NCBI GenBank assembly: GCA_963662815.2
Contig: CAXXWA010000040.1
Span: forward strand, 62,001-126,000
Length of the DNA: 64,000 bases
Origin: JAPPHA01 sp963662815
Lineage (GTDB): Bacteria > Pseudomonadota > Alphaproteobacteria > Rhodobacterales > Rhodobacteraceae
Direction: 5' to 3'
The notes below the pieces were generated by a model, which was not told where the DNA came from, made no database searches, and saw nothing but the letters and a program-made list of their open reading frames with translations. Both the position numbers and the translations under genes were made by a program. Of this stretch, positions 26,909 to 36,129 are shown piece after piece; the stretch's first letter is position 1, and each line of letters opens with the position of its first letter.

Positions 26909-27400
26909 ATGTACCATAGTCGAGATAGACCCGATTTGCACGACATCCCGATCGACTGGGTGGCGTTCGCGACATCTGGAGAAATCCGCCGCGTCCTCGA
27001 GCTGAAGGAGCTTCGCCCGCATCAGCGGGACGCATTCGCTGCCGCCGTCGGCGGCCTCGCCGAGTGGGGCAGCCGGGGCACGCTGCTCATGGCCTGCGGG
27101 ACCGGCACGACCCTGACCGGGCTGCGCATCGCCGAGGAGCTGGCCGGAACGGGCGGGCGCTCTGCCTGGTGCTGTCGCTCGCCCTGATGTCGCAGACAGT
27201 GCGCGAGCGGACCGACGATGCGGCGCTGGAGATCGCCGCCCTTGCAGCCTGCTCCGATTCCCATGTCGGGCGCCGCAAGAGCGCGGGCGACGAGCCGGTC
27301 GACATAGACACGATGGATCGGGCCCTGCCCGCCCCCACCGACCCGGCGCGGATGGCCGAAGCCGCGTCCGCCGGCCGTCCGGACGCGGCGACCGGTTCCC
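26909..27400 (+). pseudogene. DEAD/DEAH-type helicase fragment (restriction-helicase-like), degenerate
   Basis: Two overlapping plus-strand frames match the first part of a superfamily 2 helicase domain like those in large restriction-associated helicases. Segments are ELRPHQRDAFAAAVGGLAE, GTLLMACGTGTTLTGLRIAE and, after a frameshift near 27165, LSLALMSQTVRERTDDAA, CSDSHVGRRK and ALPAPTDPARMAEA. The Walker A lysine is replaced (GTGTT for GTGKT), and nothing follows beyond about 27400. It is therefore a remnant, perhaps of a lost defence gene. It lies between the Tn3 relic and the convergent ABC permease. Confidence 0.65.
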
Positions 27401-27545
27401 CGGGCAATGTCTGCGCCGACTCACCGCGTCTATGTCCGCTGCGCCCAGAAGACTTCCGTCATTCGGCTGACCTGCAGAAACTCTTCAGCCCCGGCCGCCG
27501 CTGTTCGGCATGGCGAGAAGAATCTGCCGCCGCTTCATCCGCCGG

Positions 27546-28424
27546 TCATGCCAGTCCGCCGGGTTTGTCGGATTTGTTCCAGAACACGAATGTTTTCTGC
27601 ACCCAGACCACGGCGAGAAACAGGGCCAGCCCGAGAAAGCTGAGATATATGATCAGCGAGAACACACGCGGCGTGTTGAGCTGCGAGGCGGAAACGCGGA
27701 TGAGCGCGCCGACGCCTTCGCCGCCGCCCAGGAACTCGCCCGTGATGGCCCCGGCCATAACGCCGACCGCCGCAATCTTGAGGCCGGTGAAGAAATACGG
27801 AAGCCCCGTCGGCAGTTTCAGACGGACCAGAATCTGCATCCGGTTCGCGCCGATGGATTTGAACAGCATCCGCTCATTCTCGGTCGCGGCATAGAGGCCC
27901 GCCGCGGTCGAAACGACGATGGGAAAGGTCGCGATGAATGTGGCCAACGCGACTTTCGAAGAAATGCCGAAACCGAGCCAGGCGATGAAGAGCGGAGCGA
28001 AAGCGACTTTCGGCATGGTGTCAATGGCCACCAGGTAAGGCATCACCGCGCGTTCGCCGAATTTGGTCTCGCCCACCAGTACGCCCAGCGAAAAGCCGAT
28101 CGTCATCGCCAGGAGAAAGGCGAAGAGCACGGTCTTTGTCGTGGTGATCAGCGCCTCCAGCATGTAGCCGCCGTCCAGCATATTTCCGCCAACGAAAACG
28201 AAATCGTTCCAAGTCTCGCCGGGCCCCGGCAGGATTATGTTCGAAACGATCTCAAACGCGGCCACGGCCCACCAGACTCCCACTATCAGCACGAAGAGCC
28301 CGGTCATCGCGACCCAACGGGGTATCCGGTCGATGAATGGATCGCGCTCTTCCCAGACGGTGTCGCCGGTGAAAGCCGCCCGGCCGTCGGTCGCTGCGGA
28401 AATCCGGCCGGTTTGCTCCGTCAT
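27546..28424 (-). CDS. ABC transporter permease (SsuC/TauC/ThiX-like)
   Basis: A 292-aa inner-membrane permease of the BPD_transp_1 family. After a cytoplasmic N-terminus, six hydrophobic segments are visible. The coupling EAA-like loop reads SIGANRMQILVRLKLPTGLP, and AIDTMPKVAFAPLFIAWLGF is typical of nitrate/taurine/pyrimidine-type permeases. It overlaps the ATPase stop by 4 nt (ATGA), and both follow the binding protein on the minus strand. The substrate is not evident. Neighbouring FAH hydrolase and dehydrogenase genes hint at uptake of an organic acid or amine. Confidence 0.9.
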   Translation of the reverse strand: MTEQTGRISAATDGRAAFTGDTVWEERDPFIDRIPRWVAMTGLFVLIVGVWWAVAAFEIVSNIILPGPGETWNDFVFVGGNMLDGGYMLEALITTTKTVLFAFLLAMTIGFSLGVLVGETKFGERAVMPYLVAIDTMPKVAFAPLFIAWLGFGISSKVALATFIATFPIVVSTAAGLYAATENERMLFKSIGANRMQILVRLKLPTGLPYFFTGLKIAAVGVMAGAITGEFLGGGEGVGALIRVSASQLNTPRVFSLIIYLSFLGLALFLAVVWVQKTFVFWNKSDKPGGLA

Positions 28425-29239
28425 GATCCAAAGGCCTCACGGCCAAGCTTCTCACGGATATGGTGAACGATTTCCCCGAATTTCGCGGTGTTGATCATGT
28501 CGAGGTTCCGGGGCTGCGGCAGGTCAATATGGACAACCTCCACGATGCGGCCGGGATTGGCATCCATAATGTAGATCGTGTTGGCCAGGATCACGGCCTC
28601 CGGGATCGAATGGGTGACGAGGAAAGCCGTCGCCTCACGCTCCAGACAGATGCGCTGGAGTTCCATGTTCATGAAATCCCGGGTCAGTTCATCAAGCGCC
28701 GAGAACGGCTCGTCGAGCAGCAGAACCGCAGGGTCAGTGATCAGCATCCGGCAGATCGCCCCGCGCTGTGCCATGCCGCCTGACAGTTCTCCCGGATAGA
28801 TATTCTCGGCGCGCGCCAGGCCCACAAGTTCCAGCAGCTCGCGGGCCCGGCCCCGCGCCTGCCGCGCGGCGGCCTTGCCGTCGCGCATTTCGATGGGAAG
28901 CAGCACGTTTCCCAGCGTGGTTTTCCACGGCAGCAGCGTGGCCTGCTGGAACATCATGCCGATATCGCGGCGCGGACCCATGACCGGCTGATCTTCAAGC
29001 ATGACCCTGCCCGCGGTCGGCGGCATGAGCCCTGCCATGATTTTCAGAAGAGTGGTCTTTCCGCAGCCCGATGAGCCGATGACCGCGCCGAACTCGCCTT
29101 TCCGCAATGTGAGGTTGACATCTTTCAGCGCCTGAAACGCATTGCGGGCGTAAACCTTCGAAAGCCGCTCGATCTGGTAAACCGGCCGTTGTCCGGCCGG
29201 TTTACCTGTTTGTGGTGCCCGCGGGACGTCCTGATTCAC
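28421..29239 (-). CDS. ABC transporter ATP-binding protein (SsuB/TauB-like)
   Basis: A 272-aa ATPase. Walker A is GSSGCGKTTLLKIMAG, the Q-loop MMFQQATLLPW, the signature ELSGGMAQRGAICRML and Walker B VLLLDEPFSALD, with the switch histidine in FLVTHSIPEA. I place the start at GTG 29239 because it overlaps the binding-protein stop (GTGA) and removes an arginine-rich, noise-like N-terminal extension present in the longer frame. The 3' end overlaps the permease start by 4 nt. The three genes form one tightly coupled operon. Confidence 0.92.
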   Translation of the reverse strand: MNQDVPRAPQTGKPAGQRPVYQIERLSKVYARNAFQALKDVNLTLRKGEFGAVIGSSGCGKTTLLKIMAGLMPPTAGRVMLEDQPVMGPRRDIGMMFQQATLLPWKTTLGNVLLPIEMRDGKAAARQARGRARELLELVGLARAENIYPGELSGGMAQRGAICRMLITDPAVLLLDEPFSALDELTRDFMNMELQRICLEREATAFLVTHSIPEAVILANTIYIMDANPGRIVEVVHIDLPQPRNLDMINTAKFGEIVHHIREKLGREAFGS

Positions 29240-30261
29240 TCTGCGTTCCAGCCGGCGATCCAGTCGTTGGAATAACCCGCTGTCAGGTCGTCGAACGGAG
29301 CTTCGAGATCGCCTGCGGCAAGCAGGCTTTCCTGCCAGGTCTCCCAATGTTCGGGCGGCTGAAAGCCGAAGCCGGAGCCGATGTAGGTGTCGGTCGGCGT
29401 CATGCGCTCCACAACCGCGGCAAGGAGCGAGGAGGCGAATTCACGGTCCTCGCCTTCCTGCGGGTTGCCCGCCGCCATGTGATCGAGGGCAGCGTCCTCG
29501 TTGGCGGGATCGGAGATGAACCGCATGCCCCGCACCAAGGCCTTGCCGAATCCCTCAATTACGCCGGGATTCGCGTCAATGTAACTCTGCAGCGCAGCAT
29601 ATCCGTTGCCGAAAAAGGCCAGATAGGGTTCGGGCGTGATCTCGCTCAAAACCAGGCCGCGGTTTGCCAGGATGGCCGCGTCGCTGACGGCCCCGGCATA
29701 GGCGTCGACATCGCCGCGCAGAAACGCGACAGCCGCCGTGCCGCCATCGCCCACGGGCAGGAAAGTGTAGTCGTCGCCCTCGTTCATTCCGGCATCGTTC
29801 AGAATCGCCCGGGCGAAGGAGACCTCCGCCCCGTCCGCCGTGCCGACACCCACAACCTTGCCCTGAAGGTCGGTCGGGCCCATATGGCCGGAGTCGGCTT
29901 TGACCAAGAGACCGAAAACGCTCTTGGGATAAAGATTGTAGATGAACACGACATCAAGCCCGCGCGCGCGGGCACCCAGAACCGGGCCGGGGCCGGGAGC
30001 CCCGATCTCGGCCTGGCCGGCCGACATGGCCTGAAGCACCTGAGACGAGCCGTCGACAGCCTGAACATCGATGCTCAGCCCCTCCTCTTCGAAATAGCCC
30101 TCGCCGATCGCCGCCCACATCGGCGCCCAGGTGATGGCCGACGGGTTCGGCACGGCGACCGTGATCTCAGTCTGGGCCGTCGCGGTGACTGCGAAGCCTG
30201 CCGACAGCACGGCAGCAGCCGCGCCGGTCGTCAGGCATTTGAATGCATTGCTAATCCGCAT
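29236..30261 (-). CDS. ABC transporter substrate-binding protein (NMT1/SsuA-like)
   Basis: A 341-aa periplasmic protein. ATG 30261 follows a GGGAGGAA ribosome site and starts a signal peptide (MRISNAFKCLTTGAAAAVLS, cleavage after TATAQ). The mature chain begins TEITVAVPNPSAITWAPMWA, followed by EGYFEEEGLSIDVQAVDGSS and a GPGPVLGARARGLDVV loop, the usual lobe-1 pattern of nitrate/taurine/pyrimidine-precursor binding proteins. The frame is open from 30303, but that start leaves no clear signal sequence. Its upstream region now borders IS elements. Confidence 0.9.
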   Translation of the reverse strand: MRISNAFKCLTTGAAAAVLSAGFAVTATAQTEITVAVPNPSAITWAPMWAAIGEGYFEEEGLSIDVQAVDGSSQVLQAMSAGQAEIGAPGPGPVLGARARGLDVVFIYNLYPKSVFGLLVKADSGHMGPTDLQGKVVGVGTADGAEVSFARAILNDAGMNEGDDYTFLPVGDGGTAAVAFLRGDVDAYAGAVSDAAILANRGLVLSEITPEPYLAFFGNGYAALQSYIDANPGVIEGFGKALVRGMRFISDPANEDAALDHMAAGNPQEGEDREFASSLLAAVVERMTPTDTYIGSGFGFQPPEHWETWQESLLAAGDLEAPFDDLTAGYSNDWIAGWNAE

Positions 30262-30528
30262 GGATTTGTTCCTCCCTTTTTGCGGCCGTCCCATCGGCCG
30301 CAACGTGAATTATGTTTTATTCCAGCAGCATCATAACGCAAGATGAAAGCATTGCCACCATCAGTCAGCCGAGGCAGGCCGGGATGCATGGGAAAGACAT
30401 GCATCCATCACTTCCGGCTTCCGCCGTGGCGCATCGGTTTTGCAGGTCAGGCGCGGATGCCGAAGAGTTCGGAACGGCCTGGAAACGGTTGCGTTGGGTG
30501 TAAATTCAACATGGCGACGTTATTGGGC
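30262..30528. other. Upstream region of the ABC operon, bordering IS relics
   Basis: This stretch holds no gene that I can support. It must contain the promoter of the minus-strand ABC operon. The left border of the dead ISKra4 copy lies somewhere in its distal part, but I could not fix it because no matching inverted repeat was recognised. Confidence 0.4.
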
Positions 30529-32123
30529 TCATGCTGCGAGGACCTGTCGGGTTGGATTTGCGTTGTCATTTGCCGCAAGTGCGGTCCACGCGCGGTCGAA
30601 CCGGCCTGAGAGGATCAGCGCCCGAAAGGTCATGACCGCCTGGCCGCCCTCCATGCTCCATCGCATGCCCGAGCCCTTGAATCCTTTTGTCGCGATGCTT
30701 TTGTTCGCAGCCTCGACCACACCGCTCCCGATCGGGAGATTGCGGTCCTTCAGGGCCCGACAGCGCATGCGCGATCCGTTCCTGCGGAAGTATTCCAGTT
30801 CCCGCTCCACGTCTCCACGGCCACGACCGCAACTGTCCCGCAGGCAGCGCATGGCCCGGATGACCCGTTCCACCCCGCCGTGTTCGTTCATCAGCACACC
30901 GCGCCGCTTCCGGAACCAGCGGTCCGGATCACGTGCGGATTGTGCGGCGACATGAAGGTGTTCGAGTGCGTGCCAGACATCGAGAACCTCCGCATGGGGG
31001 TCCGGCTTCGCAAGGAACTCCCGGCTCGACAGCGCCCCGCCGGCCGCCGCCGCCAGCACCAGGTCGGGACGCACCTCCCGGATCCGCGCAACCTCGCCCA
31101 GGAGCCGCGCCTTCAGGCCGGTCATGCCCGCCTCCGGCATGCGTGCCAGGCAAACGCCGGCAAGACGCGTCCCTTCCCTGTCGAGGAAGGATGCCGTCCC
31201 GCAGGAGGCCTCGCGCCAGCAGGCCTCCGCGCGCCCGTCCTCGCCCGGACGCATCGGAACCATCACGCCATCCAGAGAAACCGCCGCCGATGCCGCCGCG
31301 CCCGGAATGCCTTCGGCCTCCCGCACCTGCTCCGCCGCCGCATCCCCGGCCGCGCTCCGGCGCTCGTGCACCGCGCGCGCCGGATCCTGCAGCGCACTCG
31401 CCGACGGAGTCATCGCGCCGGTCTTCCGCAGCAGCTGTTCCGCATCCTGGCAGGCGCAGCGGGCCGCCGTCGCCGCCGCCGCCTCCGCCGCCGGCCGCGC
31501 CGTCCAGCCCCCGTCAGCCCGAGACCCTCGTCCACCGGCATCCATGACATGGTTTCGTCACGGCGGCGAAAGCGGCTGCGCACATGGCCCGCCTCCCCGA
31601 GCAGGGTCATGATGGTCTTGCGGGTGGCACCGGCCCGGTGCCAGGGCTTGTCGTCCCGCACCAGCCGGGGCGCGGCGACATCGCGGGCTTCGATCAGGTT
31701 CCGCAGCATCTCCCGACCCGCCGCGGCAACGGAATCGAAAACCGGCATCCCGACCTCGGCAAGGCCGCACCCGGCACCGGCCGCGGCAAGGCGTTCGAGG
31801 ACCTCGCGGCGGATGTCCGCAGCCGCCGCATCGGCAATTCCGGACATGCCGGGAGGGTTGGACAGCGCCGAACAGGCATGCGAGAGCGTCGTCGGGAATG
31901 CTCCCTGCTTCGGCGAAACGCCGAGTTTTGTGATTGGCCGTACGATAGCGATGTCGTGCGGAAGGAACATTCCCAATTTCTCCCGATGGTGACAAAACTC
32001 CGGACCGACCCGAAATCCCGCCGCCCCGACCGGCCAAAACACGCCGGAACACCCGCTTTCGCCTGATTCGCAGCCGCCGAATCCCTCCATCCGCGCCAGA
32101 TCATGTCGCCTTGCGAGATTCAC
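30529..32123 (-). pseudogene. ISKra4-family transposase, frameshifted
   Basis: Two minus-strand frames complement each other. The upstream frame (32123-31410) contains HRAGATRKTIMTLLGEAGHV and SRFRRRDETMSWMPVDEGLG, the N-terminal part of an ISKra4 transposase. The downstream frame (from about 31545 to 30529) continues with AVSLDGVMVPMRPGEDGRAE, CWREASCGTASFLDREGTRL, WHALEHLHVAAQ and LPIGSGVVEAANKS, the catalytic and C-terminal parts. The switch near 31500 lies in a GC-rich alanine/arginine-coding stretch. The protein is related to, but clearly different from, the intact ISKra4 transposase next to it on the other strand. The start is uncertain. Confidence 0.8.
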
Positions 32124-32386
32124 ACCCGTTGCGTTCTCCGGAAGGGCGTGTATTTCGCATGGCGGATTGCGTTTTTTTAGTGCGCTGTAATTACGCCATT
32201 ATTTTGTTGCCTGTACGGCGCTGATCTCCAGTTTCGCGGATTTTCGCGAAAAATTCCCACACGAACTGCAGATTTTCCACGTGTCGGCGATCTCGGTTGC
32301 ATGCCTGACCTCGGAAGGGGGGCGTGGTAGAGTGCTCCAACACAACAAAAAGAGCTCCGAAAACGGGGCTATAAAGGAGCACTCCG

Positions 32387-33832
32387 ATGCAGAAACTACA
32401 GGCCGAAACACCCTTTGCCAACACCGCCCTGAACGACGAGGTCGCGAAGACGGCCCAGGAACGCCTGGCACATGCGATGGGTTCCCTGACCCTGGCGGCC
32501 GCCGAACTCGACATGGCGGAGGATCTTGCAGCGATGTTCAGGCAGGACCCGCTGAAGGCCGAGGTCGCGTTTCGCGACCGCTTCCATGAACTCGCCTGCT
32601 CGGTCCTGCGCGATACCTTCGAGCTGATTGACGACCATGGCGTGTCCCTGGAAGCCGAGGGCGAGATCTACAGGAAGGTCGAGGCCTCGACCGGCCATGC
32701 GATGACGCTGTTCGGTCCGGTCGCATTCGACCGCTCGCGCTACCGTCCGTCGTCGGGCGGGGGCGAAGCCTTGTTCCCGACCGAGAGTGCACTCGGGCTG
32801 ACCGAGTGCGGCCTGACGCCTGCGGCGGCGGGTCTTTCGCTGTATTTCATGAGCAACCTGACCGCCCGCGAGAGCGCGGAGGCGTGGGAACGGTTGTGCG
32901 GCAAGGGGCCATCGGCGAGCACCCTGGTGCAGATTTCCACGGAGGCGGGTCGCCGCTTCGAGGGCTTTTCTGGTGATCTGATGGTGGAGCTTCGGGCAGA
33001 TGAGGAGCTTCACGAGGACGCGGTCGCACTGCTCGTTTCCCTCGACGGGGTCATGGTTCGCATGAATGCCGAGACGGTGGACGGGCACGTGGTGGAGCCG
33101 GGTTGGCGCGAGGCGTCGAGTGGCATTGTCGCCATGCTCGACGCCGAGGGCAACACGGTGCAGGCCCGGTATTTCGGGCGTCTCCCGGAGCAGGGCAAGA
33201 CAAGCCTGAAGGCGCGGGCGAGCCAGGAAGTGTTCCATTGGCTGAGGCGCAAGGAGGATCTCAAGGTCGTGGCGATCGCGGATGCGGCCCGAGAAAACTG
33301 GTCATTTTTGGACACGCTTTGCCCCGATGTCATGCTGGTCGACTTCTGGCACTCGACTCAGCATTTGAAGGTCGCGGCCGATGCCGCCTTCGGTCCGGAC
33401 AGCGCGGAAGGCACGGCCTGGTTCGAGAAATGGCGCCACATCCTTCGTCACGATCCCAAGGGGGTCGGCAAGGTGATCGACGCACTCCGCTATCTGAAAC
33501 GGAAGGGAAAGGGCAGCGCCGACATTGCCCGGGAACTCGGTTTCTTTCGCAACAACCGAAAACGCATGGCCTGCAGCGAAATCGCCGATGCGGGCTATCC
33601 GATCGGTTCGGGCGCCGTGGAAAGCGGGAATCGCATGCTCGTGACCCAGAGGCTGAAGAGGTCCGGCCAGCGCTGGGGACGTGACGGCGGCCAGGGCGTA
33701 CTGACATTCCGGGCACTGCTCAAGTCCGGTCGTTTCGACCGGGCATGGTCCACGCTTTCAAGGAGTTGGCAGCAATGGAAGCCACCTGCACCCGCAAACG
33801 ACAACAAGGCCTTGGTGGCGCTCGCCGCGTGA
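32387..33832 (+). CDS. ISKra4-family transposase
   Basis: A 481-aa transposase preceded by AAAGGAGCACTCCG. Recognisable parts are the N-terminal region with GLTECGLTPAAAGLSLYFM and LTARESAEAWERLCG, the first catalytic aspartate segment LLVSLDGVMVRMNAE, EASSGIVAMLDAEGN, DFWHSTQHLKVAADAAFG with the second aspartate region, and GYPIGSGAVESGNRMLVTQR carrying the glutamate. The C-terminal GRFDRAWSTL and ANDNK tail is typical of ISKra4. The gene is full-length with no frameshift, in contrast to its diverged neighbour at 30529-32123. Confidence 0.92.
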   Translation: MQKLQAETPFANTALNDEVAKTAQERLAHAMGSLTLAAAELDMAEDLAAMFRQDPLKAEVAFRDRFHELACSVLRDTFELIDDHGVSLEAEGEIYRKVEASTGHAMTLFGPVAFDRSRYRPSSGGGEALFPTESALGLTECGLTPAAAGLSLYFMSNLTARESAEAWERLCGKGPSASTLVQISTEAGRRFEGFSGDLMVELRADEELHEDAVALLVSLDGVMVRMNAETVDGHVVEPGWREASSGIVAMLDAEGNTVQARYFGRLPEQGKTSLKARASQEVFHWLRRKEDLKVVAIADAARENWSFLDTLCPDVMLVDFWHSTQHLKVAADAAFGPDSAEGTAWFEKWRHILRHDPKGVGKVIDALRYLKRKGKGSADIARELGFFRNNRKRMACSEIADAGYPIGSGAVESGNRMLVTQRLKRSGQRWGRDGGQGVLTFRALLKSGRFDRAWSTLSRSWQQWKPPAPANDNKALVALAA

Positions 33833-33882
33833 TTCGCTTTACAACCTCAATACCCGAAAAATCGCGCCATACCGGAATCACG

Positions 33883-33892
33883 CCCCTCCGGA
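33883..33892. repeat. 10-bp target-site duplication, left of ISAs1 copy 2
   Basis: CCCCTCCGGA here is repeated exactly at 36060-36069. The ten bases are also the outermost part of the right inverted repeat of the ISKra4 element. Confidence 0.92.
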
Positions 33893-34092
33893 CAGGACTT
33901 TCCCACGCTGTTGGCGATTTTCCGATTTGCCGCCGAACGGGGGGCGGACCGGGGCGTTCCGGCCGGATTCCGGGTTTGCGGAGCCGTCCGCGCGCCGTCG
34001 CGGGCGCCGGTTCCGGTCCCTTGGTGATTCGTTTTCGGGGCTTGGCGGCCTGCCGGCGGCGTCCGGGAGCCGGCCCGGACGCGGCCCGGCTC

Positions 34093-35224
34093 TCAGGGCC
34101 GGGTCAGGGCGGCGATGGCCTCGCTGCGGTTCAGCTGCAGGCGTCGCCGGGTCTCGGCGAGGCTCTCCGCCTCGCGGCGGCTGGCGAAGACCGCCGCGAG
34201 CGCGATGCTGTTCAGGCTGGCCCGGTTCGCCGGGCCGTTGCCGGTGCGGGTCAGGCAGGCGTCCTCGCCGAAGACGCAGTCCCTCTGGCGGTGGTTCAGG
34301 TTCTCCACACTCCAGTGTCCGCGATTCAGCTTCAGCAGCTCCTCCGGCGACGCGGCTTCGGCATCCAGCGAGGTGATGACATACGCGATCTCGGTGCAGT
34401 CGTTTCCCCCATCGTCGCCGTCCTTCTTCAGCGGCTCCCGGTAGCGGGTGATCCGGGCGATCTGGCTGACGCCGGGGTAGTTGATCAGGCGCTTGAGCGG
34501 CGTCAGGACGCTGATGGAGCGCTGCTCCAGGCGGCCGTGAACCTTTTCGAGATCCTCCGCGAAGCGGCCGGTGGCGTCCCTCTCCCAGTCGATGCCGTCG
34601 AGGATGCCGAAGGTCTCCGGCGCGTTGCCCTTGACCGAGAAGACATAGTCGGCTCCGCAGCGCCCGGTGACCATCTTCGCGGTCTTGCGGACCGCGGTCA
34701 GCGCGTCGAGGGTGATGACCCGGCCGCGGACGTCGCTGCGCTCCAGGAGGTCGTGCGTGGCCGCCGGCCCGCCGCCTTCGTCGCCGAAGTTCAGGAGCGC
34801 GAAGGGCGCGCCGGTCGCGTGGTCGACGAGGGCCACGGTCTCGTGATGGCCGTCGCCGTTGCGGTTGGCGCCGCGGATGCGCTTGCCGTCGGCGGCGAGC
34901 GCCCGGGCGAGGGGAAGCCGGGGCCGGGACCAGCGGCCGACCACGTCCTCCAGCGCCTCGGGGTCGACCGACTGCACGACCCTGTGGATCGTGGACTTCG
35001 AGACCGGCTCGCGAAGCCCCGTCTTCGGGTTCCGCCAGGCGCCGACGGCGGCAAGCTCCTCCTGCGACAGCGAGCGCGCGAAACTGCGCGGCGGCCAGGC
35101 AGCCCTTCATGTTCGCGAGCTCGGCGAGGATGTGCACGGCGAGCACGCAGGCCACCGCGTGCTTCCTGCCCTGCGCCCGGCGGAAGTCGGGGATCCTCAT
35201 CAGCTCGGCGTGCAGCGAGCGCAT
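34093..35224 (-). pseudogene. ISAs1-family transposase, 1-bp frameshift (copy 2)
   Basis: Corresponds base for base to the transposase at 13835-14965. An extra A in the run at 35081-35083 shifts the frame after KGCLAAAQF, so translation runs into arginine/glycine-rich nonsense. The downstream part (from MQSVDPEALEDVVG) is intact in the original frame and keeps both catalytic aspartates and the C-terminal NRGHWSVENLNHR region. It is therefore a recent inactivation. Confidence 0.92.
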
Positions 35225-35316
35225 CGTCCCGGGGTCCCGCGGCGCCAGACCGGGGCCGGCGGGAGGCGCCACGTCCGGCGGCAGCGGCTGCGGGCTCGAG
35301 AGCAGCGCCCGGGCGT

Positions 35317-35930
35317 CGGGCCCGGCGGCGCCGCGAAGATCTCCTTCGGCCTGCCGTGGGGATCGGTGCAGCGCCCGTTGGCGCGGGCGAAGCCCTTCGT
35401 CCGGCCCAGCATCCGCCAGCCCGCCGCACTGTACATCGTGCCGCACTGTACATCGTGCCGGAAAACCTGGCCGGGTCGCAGAACGTCTCCGCCAGGAGCA
35501 CCCGGTGCCCGTGCGCCGCCAGCCAGTCGTCGGCGAGCCGGCGGGTCATCCCCGCAAGGAAGAAGGAGGCGAGGTTCGGGAACACCCCCGGCTCGGACAG
35601 GATCAGGAAACGCGTGTTGTTCGCCACCATCTCCAGCCGCCGGAACTGCTGCTCCGGCTTCCAGCCGCACCACCTGTCGCGGGGCGCGCACTTGAAGGCG
35701 CCGTTCTGCCACGCCGCCAGGCCCAGCCACCGGTCCCCGAAGCTTGCCACGTAGCGCAGGCCGCGGGCCGCCAGCCGCTGGAAGCCGAGATAGTGGCGCT
35801 CGTCCATCAGCGAGTCCCAGAGCGGGCGCTCCTGCGGCCTGGCCAGCCGGATCTCGACGTCCGACAGGGAAAACCCCGCCGGCATCCCGCGAAACGGGGC
35901 ATGGAACTCGAGGCGCTTGCGAATCGACAT
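35317..35930 (-). pseudogene. DruA-like gene inactivated by a 17-bp duplication (copy 2)
   Basis: Begins at ATG 35930 exactly like copy 1 and reads the same DUF4338 domain through LLAETFCDPARFSGTMY. The duplicated 17 bases then shift the frame, giving CTVRRAGGCWAGRR instead of the conserved domain end. The remaining ~45 codons up to the slippage heptamer are readable only in another frame. The first two-thirds are nearly identical to copy 1. Confidence 0.88.
35426..35459. repeat. 17-bp perfect tandem duplication
   Basis: GCACTGTACATCGTGCC occurs twice in direct contact (35426-35442 and 35443-35459). Copy 1 of the element has a single, slightly different version. The duplication changes the DruA reading frame. 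Confidence 0.95.
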
Positions 35931-36059
35931 GGCCGGAGCATCGCACGTCCGGGACGGGAACGCCAGCGGAAAATTCCGGCTCCGCGGTCGCGCGCGCATG
36001 CAACGCAGACAAGCCCGGTGTCAAGGAAAACCAGCCGAAATCAGCGTGGGATGCCCCTG

Positions 36060-36069
36060 CCCCTCCGGA
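36060..36069. repeat. 10-bp target-site duplication, right of ISAs1 copy 2
   Basis: Exact copy of the ten bases at 33883-33892, just outside the right end of the element. Confidence 0.92.
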
Positions 36070-36129
36070 ATGGACGCAAAGGAAAAATTGTAATATCCAG
36101 CCAGCCGGGAGTTCAGGAGTCTGCGGAAA

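Larger units (their letters stand above)
32137..33892 (+). mobile_element. ISKra4-family insertion sequence (intact), bordered by ISAs1 copy 2
   Basis: Imperfect terminal inverted repeats are visible. From 32137 the left end reads TCCGGAAGGGCGTG and then ends TGGCG near 32164. Read inward from 33892 the right end is TCCGGAGGGGCGTG, again reaching TGGCG at a matching distance. About 20 of 28 positions agree. A single complete transposase lies inside. ISAs1 copy 2 has inserted exactly at the outer edge of the right repeat and duplicated its last 10 bases. I found no target duplication of the ISKra4 element itself, so its precise outer ends remain approximate. Confidence 0.75.
33893..36059 (-). 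mobile_element. ISAs1-family element with DruA gene (copy 2, damaged)
   Basis: A 2167-bp near-identical copy of the element at 13635-15783, with the same terminal repeats and its own 10-bp target duplication. It is 18 bp longer: a 17-bp tandem duplication (35426-35459) breaks the DruA frame and one extra A near 35081-35083 breaks the transposase. A few substitutions also cluster around the slippage region and the DruA C-terminus. The GGGCCCG heptamer is retained at 35317-35323. It can probably move only if the intact copy supplies transposase. Confidence 0.95.
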
